Origin: Spirosoma taeanense
GTDB lineage: Bacteria > Bacteroidota > Bacteroidia > Cytophagales > Spirosomataceae
Assembly (NCBI RefSeq): GCF_013127955.1
Contig: NZ_CP053435.1
Location: forward strand, 2,976,001-3,040,000
Direction: 5' to 3'
DNA: 64,000 bases
Shown: positions 1 to 9,655 of the stretch, piece by piece
Layout of the letters: each line of letters begins with the position of its first letter
Numbering within the stretch: the stretch's first letter is position 1
Program-made: the position numbers and the translations under genes
The notes under the pieces: generated by a model
What the model was told of the DNA's origin: nothing
Databases searched by the model: none
The model's input: the letters and a program-made list of their open reading frames with translations, nothing else

Positions 1-362
1 TGATGGTAGTTTTTTTCAATCAGTCGCGCCAGTTCTATCCAGATGGCTGGCTTCATGTTCGACGAATCAATGATGTCGTGCAACGTAACAATCGTGATCT
101 CGAAGTCGAGCCGGTTCAGTTCGGGAACGCGGTCGAGCACCTGCTCAAAATCAAACGGAATCAACTGGTCGGCACGCCGGTCATAGACCATCCCGAACGT
201 ACCGCCGGTATAAATGACCAGCACCGATCGGGCGGAGGTAGTCTGAATGCCCGGAGCCGATGCAGCCGGACGGGAGGATTCCAGACTATCCGTAATGGTG
301 GTGTTCCGGCGCTGAGGGTTTACCGACCGCCCCGGGTTAATGCGAACAGTTTTATAAGTCAT
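1..362 (-). CDS. ansA: Type I L-asparaginase, N-terminal part (cut by window edge)
   Basis: Cytoplasmic asparaginase, hydrolysing L-asparagine to aspartate and ammonia. About 120 residues are visible, read from an ATG at 362 to the window edge. After a roughly 45-residue leader comes VLVIYTGGTFGMVYD, the first nucleophile motif (Thr in TGGT). It is followed by PFDFEQVLDRVPEL and by DSSNMKPAIWIELA, all typical of the type I family. The leader before the TGGT strand is longer than usual and has no clear signal peptide. It lies 201 bp downstream of tatD on the same strand, and tatD/asparaginase neighbours are common in Bacteroidota. The second catalytic Thr-Asp-Lys half lies outside the window. 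Confidence 0.88.
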   Translation of the reverse strand, partial: MTYKTVRINPGRSVNPQRRNTTITDSLESSRPAASAPGIQTTSARSVLVIYTGGTFGMVYDRRADQLIPFDFEQVLDRVPELNRLDFEITIVTLHDIIDSSNMKPAIWIELARLIEKNYH

Positions 363-563
363 CCGCCAAAGATGAAGATAATCGGGCAAAGAGGCTGCAA
401 ATCGGTTTAATCTCACCCTCGAAACGCTAAAGCGCTAGAAGATGTCTTTTCGTCTGTCCAGGTCTGAGCATTGCTGCTCAACAGAGTAGGCCTCGCCCTG
501 GAAGTCTTTATCCGTCGGAGTTTTTCCCTGACACAGCAACACTGCCGGGGCGTTCAGGAGACT

Positions 564-1370
564 TCATCCCGGCAGCAGGTTCGCATAGAGCGCGGGCAGC
601 AGCGACAGGGCGTTGGCCGTGGTATGGCGGGCAACGTCATCGATACTGACCTGCATCAGGTCGGCGACGCGCTGGGCAATGAGCCGCAGGTAAGCCGGCT
701 CATTACGCTTGCCCCGGTGGGGTACCGGCGCGAGGTACGGGCTATCGGTTTCGAGGACAAGGTGTTCCAGACTAATATGCGGCAGCACCTTGTCCAGTCC
801 CCCATTTTTAAACGTAGCGACGCCCCCGATACCGAGCTTAAAGCCCATGTCAATAGCGCGTTGGGCCTCATCGATCGTGCCGACAAAACAATGGAAAATG
901 CCCGTTAAACCCGGCAAGGCCAGTTTTTCAATCAGGTCAGCGGCTTCGGCAAAGGCGTTGCGGTCATGACCCGAGCGGGTATGCATCGAAACGGGCAGCT
1001 TCTGTTCAGCCGCCCAGCGCAGCTGCGTTTCAAACGCCACAAACTGCTGTTCGACAAAGGTCATGTCCCAGTAGAAATCCAGCCCGATTTCGCCGACGGC
1101 CATAAAGGCATGCTGGCTCAGTTGCTTTTCGACAGCCGCCAGCTCGGCTTCGACTGTTTCATTAACGTAAGACGGGTGCAGCCCCATCATCGGCAGGCAG
1201 CGATCGGGATACTGTTCGGCCAGAGCCATCATACCCGCTACGGTTTCCTGAGCGCAGTTGGGCATCCAGATCTGACTGATTTGCTGTTTTTCGGCAGCCG
1301 CCAGCAGGACGGCCCGGTCAGAATCGAACTGCGGATCGTAGATATGCGCGTGGGTGTCAATAAGAATCAT
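564..1370 (-). CDS. tatD: TatD-family metal-dependent hydrolase
   Basis: 268-residue TIM-barrel hydrolase of the TatD DNase/deoxyribonuclease family, a cytoplasmic metal-dependent phosphoesterase. The metal ligands are visible: His7 and His9 (DTHAH), Glu94 (VGEIGLDF), His130, His160 (GIFHCF) and Asp209 (LETDSPYLAP). The ATG at 1370 is chosen because the family starts a few residues before DTHAH; the 19 codons upstream in frame do not look like protein. The stop lies in the loop of a small hairpin (542-549 with 568-575), which may help end transcription. It is 78 bp downstream of the glycosyltransferase gene on the same strand. Confidence 0.92.
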   Translation of the reverse strand: MILIDTHAHIYDPQFDSDRAVLLAAAEKQQISQIWMPNCAQETVAGMMALAEQYPDRCLPMMGLHPSYVNETVEAELAAVEKQLSQHAFMAVGEIGLDFYWDMTFVEQQFVAFETQLRWAAEQKLPVSMHTRSGHDRNAFAEAADLIEKLALPGLTGIFHCFVGTIDEAQRAIDMGFKLGIGGVATFKNGGLDKVLPHISLEHLVLETDSPYLAPVPHRGKRNEPAYLRLIAQRVADLMQVSIDDVARHTTANALSLLPALYANLLPG

Positions 1371-1448
1371 TTCAAAAAACAGTGTTCGCGAGAAATCCGG
1401 GATGCGATGAACTATGGATAAAGACAAATCGTCCCCGGACCCTCTTCA

Positions 1449-2453
1449 TTATACATACTTCCTGCCTTTCCATTCGATCGGAGTCGGCAACCAGTAAAAC
1501 GCCACCGACAGCGGCCCGATCAGGAACTGGTATGGTTCAAACAGCAACGCATACGGCCATAACTTGGTTTGACGCAGGCGACTTAAACCAAATGAAATCG
1601 TCAGGGTTTGCAGCAACAGTTTGAGAATGTACAGGCCAACGGCTGCCACCGGCGCGAACCAGCCGAGCAGCAGCAGCAGGGGCGCGGCCAGGTACTGAAC
1701 GTAAAGCCCCGCAACCATCCAGGTGGGTAAATCCGTAGCTCCGCGCATCCAGCGTTTGCGCTGGTGTAGAAACGCCTGCAGCGTATCCACAGGTTGCGTA
1801 TGGGCCAGTACCCGTTCGTCGAGCAGGTTGCGAAAGCCGTACCCTTTTCGAACCAGCGCCTGGAACAGGGCGTAATCTTCGACCACCGAAAACGGCATCG
1901 ACTCATACCCTCCCACTGCTGCGTAGGCTTCATGACTGACGGCCATGTTGTTACCCATGGCCGTAACGGCCAGCCCGAAGCTACTCAGCAAATGCGTCAG
2001 CGCCAGGTTGTAGAGCCAGTCAATCGTTTGAAGTTTATGGAATAGCCGCGGGCCGGTGGGCAGCGTAACGCCCGTGACAATGCCGGCACCGGACGATGTA
2101 AAGGCCCGCTCGATAGCCGTCAGCCAGTCAGGCGGCACCTGCGTATCAGCATCGGTAAAAAACAGATACTGTCCCCGCGCCTGCCGGGCCAGTTGAGCCA
2201 GAACGTTGACTTTTCCCCGCAGGCCCGGCCAGGTTGTCAGAATGTCCACCAGTCGAACGCCCGGTTGACGGACTGCGAACTCAGTTACCAGCCGACCGGT
2301 CGCGTCCGTGGACTGATCATTACCGATCAGCACTTCGACGGCATGGGCCGGGTAATTCAGTTGAGAAATGGCCCGCAGACAGTCCAGAATATTGGCTTCT
2401 TCGTTGCGGGCGGCAATCAGAATACTAATCGTAGGCGGGTTAGTAGCCGGCAT
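1449..2453 (-). CDS. Family 2 glycosyltransferase, membrane-anchored
   Basis: 334-residue GT-A glycosyltransferase. In order it shows ISILIAARNEE near the N-terminus, the nucleotide-binding segment GNDQSTDAT, the metal-binding TDADTQ (DxD-like), a VVEDYALF acidic motif and QRKRWMRG (Q-x-x-R-W type). The last 80 residues hold two or three membrane segments and a charged tail. This is the layout of processive or polyprenyl-linked sugar transferases that work at the inner face of the membrane. The ATG at 2453 starts just before the first beta strand and overlaps the end of the deacetylase gene by 14 bp, so the two are probably translated together. Donor and acceptor sugars cannot be told from sequence. 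Confidence 0.88.
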   Translation of the reverse strand: MPATNPPTISILIAARNEEANILDCLRAISQLNYPAHAVEVLIGNDQSTDATGRLVTEFAVRQPGVRLVDILTTWPGLRGKVNVLAQLARQARGQYLFFTDADTQVPPDWLTAIERAFTSSGAGIVTGVTLPTGPRLFHKLQTIDWLYNLALTHLLSSFGLAVTAMGNNMAVSHEAYAAVGGYESMPFSVVEDYALFQALVRKGYGFRNLLDERVLAHTQPVDTLQAFLHQRKRWMRGATDLPTWMVAGLYVQYLAAPLLLLLGWFAPVAAVGLYILKLLLQTLTISFGLSRLRQTKLWPYALLFEPYQFLIGPLSVAFYWLPTPIEWKGRKYV

Positions 2454-3087
2454 AAATAGGCTGCGGAACGGCGCGGAAACTAAAATTCCGCTCGGCAAAA
2501 TGCGCCAGCATCCGGGGCAGAACGTAGCGCATCGTCGGCCAGGCTTTCAGACTGTCGTGGAAGACCACAATCGAGCCGGGTTCGGTGTACTGAATTGTTT
2601 TGCGCAGACAGACGTCGGCGGGCAGGCTCCGGTCGAAGTCGCCCGTCAGCACGTCCCACATCACAATCGAATAGTTTTCGATGACCTCGGCTACTTGCGT
2701 CTTCTTAATCCGGCCGTAGGGCGGGCGAAACAGGTCGGTTTCGACGTTCAGCTCCTGCTGACATTCTTGGATATTTTCCAGATAGGTCGCGTCGTCAGTC
2801 TTCCAGCCGTTTAGGTGGTTAAACGTATGGTTGCCCACCATATGCCCCGCTTCGAGCACCTTATAGAGCATATCCCGGTGCTTGCGTACATTGTCGCCAA
2901 TGCAGAAGAACGTAGCCTGAGCCGCGTATTTGTCGAGCTGCTCCAGCACAAACTCCGTTACGTCGGGGATGGGACCATCGTCGAACGTCAGATAAATCGT
3001 GGGTTCAACGCTATCGTCAATCTTCCACCAGAACTCGGGATAGACCGTTCGGAGCAGGAAGTTGGATTTATGCAGAAAGAAAGACAA
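2440..3087 (-). CDS. Polysaccharide deacetylase (NodB domain)
   Basis: 215-residue carbohydrate esterase family 4 protein, removing N- or O-acetyl groups from a glycan. The NodB motifs are all present: TFDDGP (catalytic Asp and metal Asp), NHTFNH (metal His pair), RPPYGR, WDVLTGDFD and VVFHDS (catalytic His). No ATG lies before the catalytic core, so the start is taken as TTG at 3087, giving a leader of the form FFLHKSNFLLR before the core. There is no signal peptide, so it is probably cytoplasmic or tied to the membrane by its partners. It sits between two family 2 glycosyltransferases, which suggests it edits the sugar chain they build. Confidence 0.88.
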   Translation of the reverse strand: MSFFLHKSNFLLRTVYPEFWWKIDDSVEPTIYLTFDDGPIPDVTEFVLEQLDKYAAQATFFCIGDNVRKHRDMLYKVLEAGHMVGNHTFNHLNGWKTDDATYLENIQECQQELNVETDLFRPPYGRIKKTQVAEVIENYSIVMWDVLTGDFDRSLPADVCLRKTIQYTEPGSIVVFHDSLKAWPTMRYVLPRMLAHFAERNFSFRAVPQPIYAGY

Positions 3088-3175
3088 AGTCGTTTGTCGT
3101 TTGAGAGTCGGAGATAGTCGTTTTTGGCCGACGACGTAAATGACGCCGAACCGCGAACAACCTAAACAAACTGAG

Positions 3176-4309
3176 TTAGCTTAACTTCCGCCCTTTCCAG
3201 TCGTAGCCTTTCTGCTGAGCCGCCAGCCCGAAGAAAACCACGTAGAACGGGTAGATCAACTGCGTCAGTGGAATGAAGGCTACCGACGATTTTTTTTGTA
3301 AAAAAACAAGAACCTGTCGTAAAAACAAAAACTCCGGCACGACCTTCAGCCCAACAACGAGCAAAGCCGTATTTCCGTTTAAAAAATTGAGCAACCAGCA
3401 CATTACTGCCAAGACGGGTGTCATGTTGCTCAGGAAAATAAAGACCGCCAGCAGCGTGGGCCACCAGTTGGCATAAGCCCGCCACTTGCTCGCCCAGCGT
3501 TTGCGCTGGTTATAAAAGGCCATCCAGGACCGGTGCGGCTCCGTTCGGACAATGGCTGCCTGACTTTTCAGAAAACGTACCCCGTCGGGATACCGGGCGG
3601 CTATTTTATGCATCAGCAGTTCGTCGTCGCCCGACGCCAGGTGATCGACGCCCGCAAACCCGCCCACTTCGGCAAACACCAGCCGTTCGTAACACAGGTT
3701 GGCGCCGTTGCACATCGTGGGCCGGTCAAGGGCCATCGTGCAGGCCCCGGCCCCAATCAGACTCGCAAACTCCACGGTTTGCAGCGCGTTGGTAAGCCGG
3801 TGCTGCGCGGGTGTATTGGCCGTGAACGTAACCGGCCCCGAAATCAGCTTAGCGCCGGTCTGCTGGTAAAAAGCCGCGAGTGTCGCCAGCCAGTCCGGCC
3901 CCAGGCGGCAATCGCCGTCGGTCGTTACGATCAGGTCGCTGGTGGCGTAGGCAATGCTCTGGCTAATAGCCCGCTTCTTGGGCGAGGCCGCGTTCCGGTC
4001 GATCAGGGGCAAGGCCATGAGCGGAAACGAAGACCCGCGGGCGTATCGCTGCACAATGCCCAGCGTATCGTCCGTCGAGGAATCGTCGGCCACGATCACT
4101 TCGAAGTGGGTATAGGTCTGACGACTGAGATCATCGAGCAGATTTTCAATGTTTCCGGCTTCGTTCCGGACGGGAATGATCACTGTCAGCGTTGGACCGG
4201 TGGCCGATTTTGGTGACTGTGAGAACTGCGGCATACGCAGCCAGGTCAGCCAGAGCGTCAGGGTAAAGCAGGCGTACAGACCCGCAATCAGCAGCAGGAA
4301 TAAGGTCAT
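3176..4309 (-). CDS. Family 2 glycosyltransferase, membrane
   Basis: 377-residue glycosyltransferase with an N-terminal membrane helix (residues about 3-25), a GT-A domain and C-terminal membrane helices. Visible motifs are LTVIIPVRNE, VADDSSTDD, TTDGDC (DxD type), ASGDDELL and NQRKRW, as in chain-extending family 2 enzymes. A run of eight T followed by seven A after one G (about 3291-3307) lies inside the coding region and could be prone to slippage, but the frame is intact. It lies 62 bp downstream of the flippase-like gene and 88 bp upstream of the deacetylase gene, all on the minus strand. It is distinct from the shorter transferase at 1449-2453, so two different sugar additions are likely. 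Confidence 0.88.
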   Translation of the reverse strand: MTLFLLLIAGLYACFTLTLWLTWLRMPQFSQSPKSATGPTLTVIIPVRNEAGNIENLLDDLSRQTYTHFEVIVADDSSTDDTLGIVQRYARGSSFPLMALPLIDRNAASPKKRAISQSIAYATSDLIVTTDGDCRLGPDWLATLAAFYQQTGAKLISGPVTFTANTPAQHRLTNALQTVEFASLIGAGACTMALDRPTMCNGANLCYERLVFAEVGGFAGVDHLASGDDELLMHKIAARYPDGVRFLKSQAAIVRTEPHRSWMAFYNQRKRWASKWRAYANWWPTLLAVFIFLSNMTPVLAVMCWLLNFLNGNTALLVVGLKVVPEFLFLRQVLVFLQKKSSVAFIPLTQLIYPFYVVFFGLAAQQKGYDWKGRKLS

Positions 4310-4371
4310 TAATCGTTAGTTGTGGTCACGGGTGGTCATTATTCGTGGGGTGCAAACGTGGCGATGCGTGA

Positions 4372-5388
4372 CTACGAATGATCATGAACTGACCATTTCA
4401 ATTTCCAGACCCAGATCAACCCCACCAGCACCGGCGTCAGGACATTGGCCACCCAGAGTGTCAGTGTGGCCGTCAGCAGCACCGGTGCCGGTACGTCAAA
4501 GGGCGCGAATACCCACAGCGAGGCCGCTTCCCGAACCCCCAGATCACTCAGCAGATTAAAAGCGGGCGTCAGCGTTTTGACCAGAAACACCAGCCCAATA
4601 CCCGAGGCCGAGATCCTTACCGGCAGGTCAATCCCGATGAGCCGCATGGCCAGATAAAATTGTATTGAGAAAATAAGGTAACGCAGGGCAGCCGCGCACA
4701 GAGCCAGTCCGATTTCAGAGTCGTTGTATTGCCCGGCCACGTTCCAGTACGACGCAAACCGACTCAGCCCCGGCCGGATTTCCAGCCAGCGCACCAGCCG
4801 ATGGCGCACCAGGCCGAAAGCTACCCCACCCGCCGACAGAACCGCCAGCCCCAGCAGCAGCCAGCGCCCCGCCAGATTGTCGCGCTCCGGTGCTATGGTC
4901 AGGTGATGCGCCCAGGCGATTGTTCCGAACACCAGCGCCACGTAGAACTGCATGCCGCCCGATACCAGCGATGCGCCGATGGCCCCACCCCGTTCGCCCG
5001 ACCGCAGCGACAGCACCCGGCCGGCCGTATCGCCCAGTTGTGCGGGTAGGGCGAAACCCAGCGAGACCCCCGCCAGAACCCCCCGGTAAGCGCCCCAGAA
5101 ACCCGTCGGTTCCACCCGACGCAGCAGAATCTGCCACTTGAGCGCTTCAAATCCCCAGTTAATGGGCGTGAGCAATAGCAGTGCAGAGGCCCATAACTCC
5201 GGATACGTAACTGAGCGGAGTTGACGCTGCACCACGGCCCAATCAAACCGCTGTTGCCGCAACACGTGGCCGATATAGGCAACGAGTGCGGCAAAAACGG
5301 CCATTTTCACCCAAAAAAGTATTTTTTTAGACGGTTTCAGCGACAAAACGTATAAGAAGACGTTACTTTGTGAAACGCATAACATCAT
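4372..5388 (-). CDS. Lysylphosphatidylglycerol synthase/flippase-like membrane protein
   Basis: About 338 residues with six to eight membrane segments, of the UPF0104/LPG-synthase transmembrane family (flippase-like domain). Family hallmarks seen are the GVLAGVSLGFALPAQLGD region and the later NLLSDLGVREAA segment. Relatives move lipid-linked molecules across the membrane or form the membrane half of lipid-modifying enzymes; no soluble synthase domain is present. The start is uncertain: ATGs at 5394, 5388 and 5385 lie at or inside the start of divergent ruvC, and a TTG at 5346 is also possible. As first gene of the flippase-GT2-deacetylase-GT2 run, it may carry the lipid-linked glycan made by its neighbours. 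Confidence 0.8.
   Translation of the reverse strand: MMLCVSQSNVFLYVLSLKPSKKILFWVKMAVFAALVAYIGHVLRQQRFDWAVVQRQLRSVTYPELWASALLLLTPINWGFEALKWQILLRRVEPTGFWGAYRGVLAGVSLGFALPAQLGDTAGRVLSLRSGERGGAIGASLVSGGMQFYVALVFGTIAWAHHLTIAPERDNLAGRWLLLGLAVLSAGGVAFGLVRHRLVRWLEIRPGLSRFASYWNVAGQYNDSEIGLALCAAALRYLIFSIQFYLAMRLIGIDLPVRISASGIGLVFLVKTLTPAFNLLSDLGVREAASLWVFAPFDVPAPVLLTATLTLWVANVLTPVLVGLIWVWKLKWSVHDHS
5363..5370 (+). promoter_or_regulatory. Candidate -7 element for ruvC
   Basis: TTACTTTG matches the Bacteroidota -7 consensus TAnnTTTG at seven of eight positions and lies 22 bp before the ruvC ATG. It overlaps the possible start region of the divergent flippase-like gene, so the two genes may share a compact control region. 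Confidence 0.4.
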
Positions 5389-5392
5389 TCTC

Positions 5393-5983
5393 ATGATTAT
5401 TCCTCCCAAACCAGCCGTCATTCCCGAGAAAATCATTCTCGGCGTAGACCCGGGCACGCAGGTTGCCGGTTACGGCATCATTTCGGTGAAGGGGGGCGTC
5501 ATGAGCATGATGCAGTACGGCGTTGTTCAGTTGAGCAAATATAGCACCTACCAACTGAAGCTGCAGAAACTCCACGAAACCATCCTGCGGCTGATTGACG
5601 AGTACAAGCCCGACGAGATGGCGATTGAAGACCCGTTCTTCGGCAAGAACGTACAGGCCATGCTGAAGCTCGGCCGGGCGCAGGGCGTGGTGATGGCGGC
5701 TGCCCTCTCGCGGAATATTCCCATCGTGGAATATGCCCCCCGGCGCATCAAGCAGTCGGTTACGGGCAATGGCAATGCCTCGAAGGATCAGGTGTCGCAC
5801 ATGGTCAGCCACCTGCTACGGGAAGAACTAAATCCGCAATTCTTCGATGCCACCGATGCGCTGGCCATTGCCGTCTGCCACCACTTCCACGAGAATGCTC
5901 TGCCGACGGTTTCGAACAAAAAGACCAAAAAAGGAGCCTGGGGCGCATTCGTAAGTGAAAACTCAGGACGCATAAGCGGTTAG
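5393..5983 (+). CDS. ruvC: Crossover junction endodeoxyribonuclease RuvC
   Basis: 196-residue Holliday junction resolvase that cuts four-way recombination intermediates together with RuvAB. The RNase H-fold acidic residues are present: Asp19 in LGVDPGTQ, Glu79 in AIEDPFFGKN, and Asp152/Asp155 in DATDALAIAVCH. The length is typical, with a short N-terminal leader and a basic C-terminal tail. It is transcribed away from the glycan cluster and ends 3 bp before the convergent lipoprotein gene, so no room for a separate terminator is left. Confidence 0.95.
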   Translation: MIIPPKPAVIPEKIILGVDPGTQVAGYGIISVKGGVMSMMQYGVVQLSKYSTYQLKLQKLHETILRLIDEYKPDEMAIEDPFFGKNVQAMLKLGRAQGVVMAAALSRNIPIVEYAPRRIKQSVTGNGNASKDQVSHMVSHLLREELNPQFFDATDALAIAVCHHFHENALPTVSNKKTKKGAWGAFVSENSGRISG

Positions 5984-5986
5984 CCC

Positions 5987-6898
5987 CTAATACGACTCAT
6001 ATTCGAAACGTAGGGTCTCCACCTCTACGGTACTGTTCGGCGGGCTGTAGGTCGTTGTCCTGATGCGCATGGTAGGTAGATTCTGCGCGTTATACTGGTA
6101 CTGATAGGTAAAGGTTCGCCCTCCCCCGTTCGGTACGCTGGTCAACACATTGTTCTGACTAAGATTCAGCGCGTTATCTATGCCCCCGAAATACGTATAA
6201 ATGGCGCTGGGCGAAAAGCGGGGATTGACGAACCCATTCGGATAGGGTGCTGGAATCACGTACACGCCGTAGAACGGATTCACTTTATCGTCATAGGTAA
6301 AACGGGTCGTGCCGGAACTCGGGATAGCCGGACCTCCTTTCGCGATAATAGTAGTTCGGTTGCTGTCGGCGGTCAGGTTTTTTCCGGAGAAGGTAAACAC
6401 ATCCAGCCCCTGAACCTGAAGCCCGCCCGTCGAATAGAAACGCCCACTGCTCGTCAACTGACCGGCGCTGTTATAGTTGAACCCCAAAACATACCCTGGC
6501 TCGCCGGGACTATGCGTCAATTGGGATACCTGTCCCGCCGTATTGTACAAGTAATCGTACTGCTCAACCCGATTCGGTTGACTACCCCGGGGATAGAGAA
6601 CGGCCTCGTGATGCAGCCGCGTTAGTCGATTTTGGGCATCGTACTGGTAGTTGCTGTACTCAATTTCGGAGATGCTGCTATCTGGCGTCTGGTAGGTCAG
6701 GATTGAACTGAGCCGGTTCTGAGCATCGTACCGGAACTGGCTGACTTTGGCCAGGTTATTCGGCAGCTCCATCGTTATTGATTTGACGCGCAAGCGGCTG
6801 GCCGATGAACCGGGCGTAACGGTCAGGTCGCGATGATCGAAACAGGCGGCAAGGCTCCCGGCCAGGAGCAGGCCAATGAGCAGGTGTCGGATAGACAT
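5987..6898 (-). CDS. YD-repeat lipoprotein of unknown function
   Basis: 303-residue outer-surface lipoprotein candidate. The signal peptide ends in the lipobox LAAC (Cys19). The body contains RHS/YD-like repeats such as FRYDAQNRLSSI and YQYDAQNRLTRL followed by further tyrosine-rich strands, and it is rich in Asn, Gln, Ser and Tyr as extracellular beta proteins often are. It is far shorter than true RHS toxin carriers and has no toxin tip, so it is more likely a small beta-structured surface protein. It converges on ruvC. An A+T-rich 221-bp gap separates it from yjbQ. Confidence 0.75.
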   Translation of the reverse strand: MSIRHLLIGLLLAGSLAACFDHRDLTVTPGSSASRLRVKSITMELPNNLAKVSQFRYDAQNRLSSILTYQTPDSSISEIEYSNYQYDAQNRLTRLHHEAVLYPRGSQPNRVEQYDYLYNTAGQVSQLTHSPGEPGYVLGFNYNSAGQLTSSGRFYSTGGLQVQGLDVFTFSGKNLTADSNRTTIIAKGGPAIPSSGTTRFTYDDKVNPFYGVYVIPAPYPNGFVNPRFSPSAIYTYFGGIDNALNLSQNNVLTSVPNGGGRTFTYQYQYNAQNLPTMRIRTTTYSPPNSTVEVETLRFEYESY

Positions 6899-7119
6899 AG
6901 GAGTAAGGGTTTAGGAATGTAATAAGCATGACAGCGGATCCATCACGGAAGAATAGACAGGTTCCGTTTCAATAGGGTTGCATTCCGGCTCTCCTTAGTC
7001 CTAAATTTAAGTTCTATTATTTATTAGAATTATCATATTAATCAAAAAGTTTATCTTGCGTGGCCCCAAAACTCCGGTTCATTCCCGACGTTATAAACTG
7101 TATACAGTGTCCTACAATC

Positions 7120-7542
7120 ATGCCCACGTTTCAGCACACGCTTCGCCTGCCCGCCTACCCGCGCGGTTTCCATCTCATTACCCGGCTAATTGAGCGGGAG
7201 TTTGCCAACCTTCGCCAGATACGCACCGGACTCCTGCACGTCTTTATCCAGCACACCTCGGCCAGCCTCACCATTAATGAAAATGCCGATCCAACCGTCC
7301 GGGGCGATTTTGAGCGGTTCTTCAACAGGACCGTACCGGAAAACGCCCCCTATTACCAGCATAATTCTGAAGGCCCGGACGATATGCCCGCGCATCTGAA
7401 AGCGGCTCTGCTGGGCCACTCGGTTACGATCCCAATTACGAACGGACGGCTGAATCTAGGAACGTGGCAGGGCGTCTACCTGGGCGAACACCGCGACGAA
7501 GGCGGCTCCCGAACGTTAATCCTGACCGCCTGGGGTGAGTAG
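7120..7542 (+). CDS. YjbQ-family protein (UPF0047)
   Basis: 140-residue member of the YjbQ/UPF0047 family; some members have weak thiamine-phosphate synthase activity. Family motifs seen are FIQHTSASLTINENADP, the acidic H-x-x-E-G-P-D-D-M-PAH segment (HNSEGPDDMPAHLK), LGTWQGVYLGEHR and a C-terminal RTLILTAWGE. The ATG at 7120 opens directly on the first strand; an in-frame start at 7060 would add 20 residues unlike the family. The gene is complete, lies alone between two minus-strand genes, and ends 8 bp from the convergent YyaL-type gene. Confidence 0.88.
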   Translation: MPTFQHTLRLPAYPRGFHLITRLIEREFANLRQIRTGLLHVFIQHTSASLTINENADPTVRGDFERFFNRTVPENAPYYQHNSEGPDDMPAHLKAALLGHSVTIPITNGRLNLGTWQGVYLGEHRDEGGSRTLILTAWGE

Positions 7543-7550
7543 CCGACCCG

Positions 7551-9587
7551 TCACCGCAGCATCCGCCATACCTCATCTACGCTGGTAACGGGCAGTTGAC
7601 ACGCCCGGTTGTAACAGACGTAAACAGCCGTTTGCCCGTTAATCGGTCCGCGCTGCTGCAACAGGGGCAGGTCGCTTTTGTCGGTCGTTCCGCAGAGTAC
7701 TTTATTGGGGTAAAACTCCCGGTCCAGCTCCGCCCGAAACGCTTCGGCTTCTGGACCAACCAGGGCAATCTCGGCCGTGGGCCGTACGCGCAGTGCAAAC
7801 AGAGCGGCCCAGTTGGTCAGGTAATCAGCGTTCTGCTGCACCAGCGGCTGGATTCGTCCCAGCATCTGGTCGGCCCGCTCGGCATAGTCCGGCCGCTCCA
7901 GCAATAAACTCAGTGTATAGAGATTCTCGGCCATCATCGAGTTCGACGCGGGAACAACGTTGTCGAACAGTTCCTTACGTCGGGCAATGAGTTCTTCGCC
8001 GTTTTTGTCGGTGAAAAACAACATGGGATCGGACTCGTCCGCACCTTCGGCCGGATCGGCGAAATTGGTCAGCACGTACTGCATCAGTTGATCGGCTTCG
8101 GTCAGCCAGCTTTCGGTAAAGGTAGCCTGATAGAGCGCCAGCAGGCCGTCGATCACAGCCGCGTAATCGTCCAGGAATCCGGCCTGCCGGGCGCGGCCAA
8201 GCTTATACGTATGCCACAGCCGACCGTTGCGGGCGTCGCGCATTTTTTTCAGCAGGAAGAACGCATTACGCAGGGCCAGCGTCAGAAACTCCGGTTCGCC
8301 AAACACGCGGTATGCCGTAGCCAGCCCTTTCAGCATCAGGCCGTTCCACGAACACAGAATTTTATCATCGAGCCCCGGCCGGATACGTTCGTTACGTATC
8401 CGGAGCAGTCGCGTGTGAGTCGCATCGAGCCGTACGTTCAGATCGGCCGCCGACCAGCCCATCCGTTCGGCGAAGGCTTCATCCGTTTCGGTCCGGTGCA
8501 GAATATTACGTCCGTGTTCCCAGTTGCCGTCGTCCGTCAGATTATACAATTCCGCAAACCAGCCGTAATCCTCACCCAGCGTCTGCCGCAATTCCGGGGT
8601 GGTGAAAGTATAGAACTTGCCTTCCACCCCTTCGCTATCGGCATCGAGAGCCGAGTAGAAGCCGCCTTCGGGACTCAGCAGTTCGCGCTGGGCGAAGGCA
8701 ATTGTCTGGTAGACGACATGTTTGTATAAGGGCCGCCTGGTCAGGCTATACGCTTCGGCGTAAAGCGCCAGCAGCTGCCCATTGTCGTACAGCATCTTTT
8801 CGAAATGGGGGGCAAACCAGTCGGCATCGGTCGAGTAGCGGGCAAACCCACCGCCAAGCTGATCGTAGATGCCGCCGAGGGCCATACGGTCGAGCGTCAG
8901 CGTAATCTGATGCAGGGCGGCTTCGTTGCCTGTTACGTCATAGTAGCGTAGCAGAAACCGCCAGATGCTCGGCATCGGGAACTTAGGCGCCCGGCGCATA
9001 CCACCTTTTTCATCATCGGCCTTAACGGCGATTTTACGATACAGTACCTCCAGCGTTTCGGGCGCAAACAGCGGATCAGCGGGTTTCAGACCGTACCGTT
9101 CTGCGTCGCTCAGGTTCAGTTCGGTCGCAAAGCCTTCCGCCGACTGCGCCAGGTCGGCCCGGTGCTCATCGAAGGCATCGCGGATATTCCCCAGCAGATT
9201 CACCCAGTTCTGGGGCGGCAGATACGTTACGCCGTAGAAGGGTTTGGCATCGGGCATCAGGAACACGTTCAGCGGCCAGCCTCCCTGCACACCCATCGCC
9301 TGTACGGCCTCCATATAGATAGCATCTACGTCGGGGCGCTCCTCCCGATCGACCTTGATGCAGATGAAGTTCTCGTTCATGACCCGCGCCACGGCTTCCT
9401 TTTCGAACGATTCGCGCTCCATGACGTGACACCAGTGGCAGGCCGAATAGCCAATACTGACAATTATTGGCTTGTCTTCCTCGCGGGCGCGGGTCAGAGC
9501 CTCTTCGCCCCAGGGGTACCAGTCAACGGGGTTGTTAGCATGCTGGAGCAGATACGGGCTGGTTTCGTACTGGAGTTGGTTCGGCAT
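7551..9587 (-). CDS. Thioredoxin-domain protein of the YyaL/SSP411 (DUF255) family
   Basis: 678 residues. The N-terminal thioredoxin-like DUF255 domain (about 1-165) carries the CHWC motif at Cys50-Cys53 in [14 protein letters not shown], then [14 protein letters not shown] and [12 protein letters not shown]. The rest is an (alpha/alpha)6-barrel like that of N-acylglucosamine epimerases and six-hairpin glycosidases, with [22 protein letters not shown] and [11 protein letters not shown]. The length is typical. The reaction is unknown for the family; a redox or sugar-related role has been suggested for relatives. It is cytoplasmic, with no signal peptide, and stands as a single gene. Confidence 0.9.
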   Translation of the reverse strand: MPNQLQYETSPYLLQHANNPVDWYPWGEEALTRAREEDKPIIVSIGYSACHWCHVMERESFEKEAVARVMNENFICIKVDREERPDVDAIYMEAVQAMGVQGGWPLNVFLMPDAKPFYGVTYLPPQNWVNLLGNIRDAFDEHRADLAQSAEGFATELNLSDAERYGLKPADPLFAPETLEVLYRKIAVKADDEKGGMRRAPKFPMPSIWRFLLRYYDVTGNEAALHQITLTLDRMALGGIYDQLGGGFARYSTDADWFAPHFEKMLYDNGQLLALYAEAYSLTRRPLYKHVVYQTIAFAQRELLSPEGGFYSALDADSEGVEGKFYTFTTPELRQTLGEDYGWFAELYNLTDDGNWEHGRNILHRTETDEAFAERMGWSAADLNVRLDATHTRLLRIRNERIRPGLDDKILCSWNGLMLKGLATAYRVFGEPEFLTLALRNAFFLLKKMRDARNGRLWHTYKLGRARQAGFLDDYAAVIDGLLALYQATFTESWLTEADQLMQYVLTNFADPAEGADESDPMLFFTDKNGEELIARRKELFDNVVPASNSMMAENLYTLSLLLERPDYAERADQMLGRIQPLVQQNADYLTNWAALFALRVRPTAEIALVGPEAEAFRAELDREFYPNKVLCGTTDKSDLPLLQQRGPINGQTAVYVCYNRACQLPVTSVDEVWRMLR

Positions 9588-9655
9588 AACGTTGGCAGGT
9601 CATTACAAAGTCCTGACTGTCCTGTATAGTCTTTACGACAACTGACCGGCAATGA

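Noticed and set aside
3291..3308. T8-G-A7 run resembling a terminator or slippage site
   Set aside because: It lies inside an intact coding frame and encodes a normal stretch of the transferase.
3533..4216. 227-codon plus-strand frame inside a glycosyltransferase gene
   Set aside because: The minus strand has all GT2 motifs; the plus frame has none and is a G+C-driven shadow.
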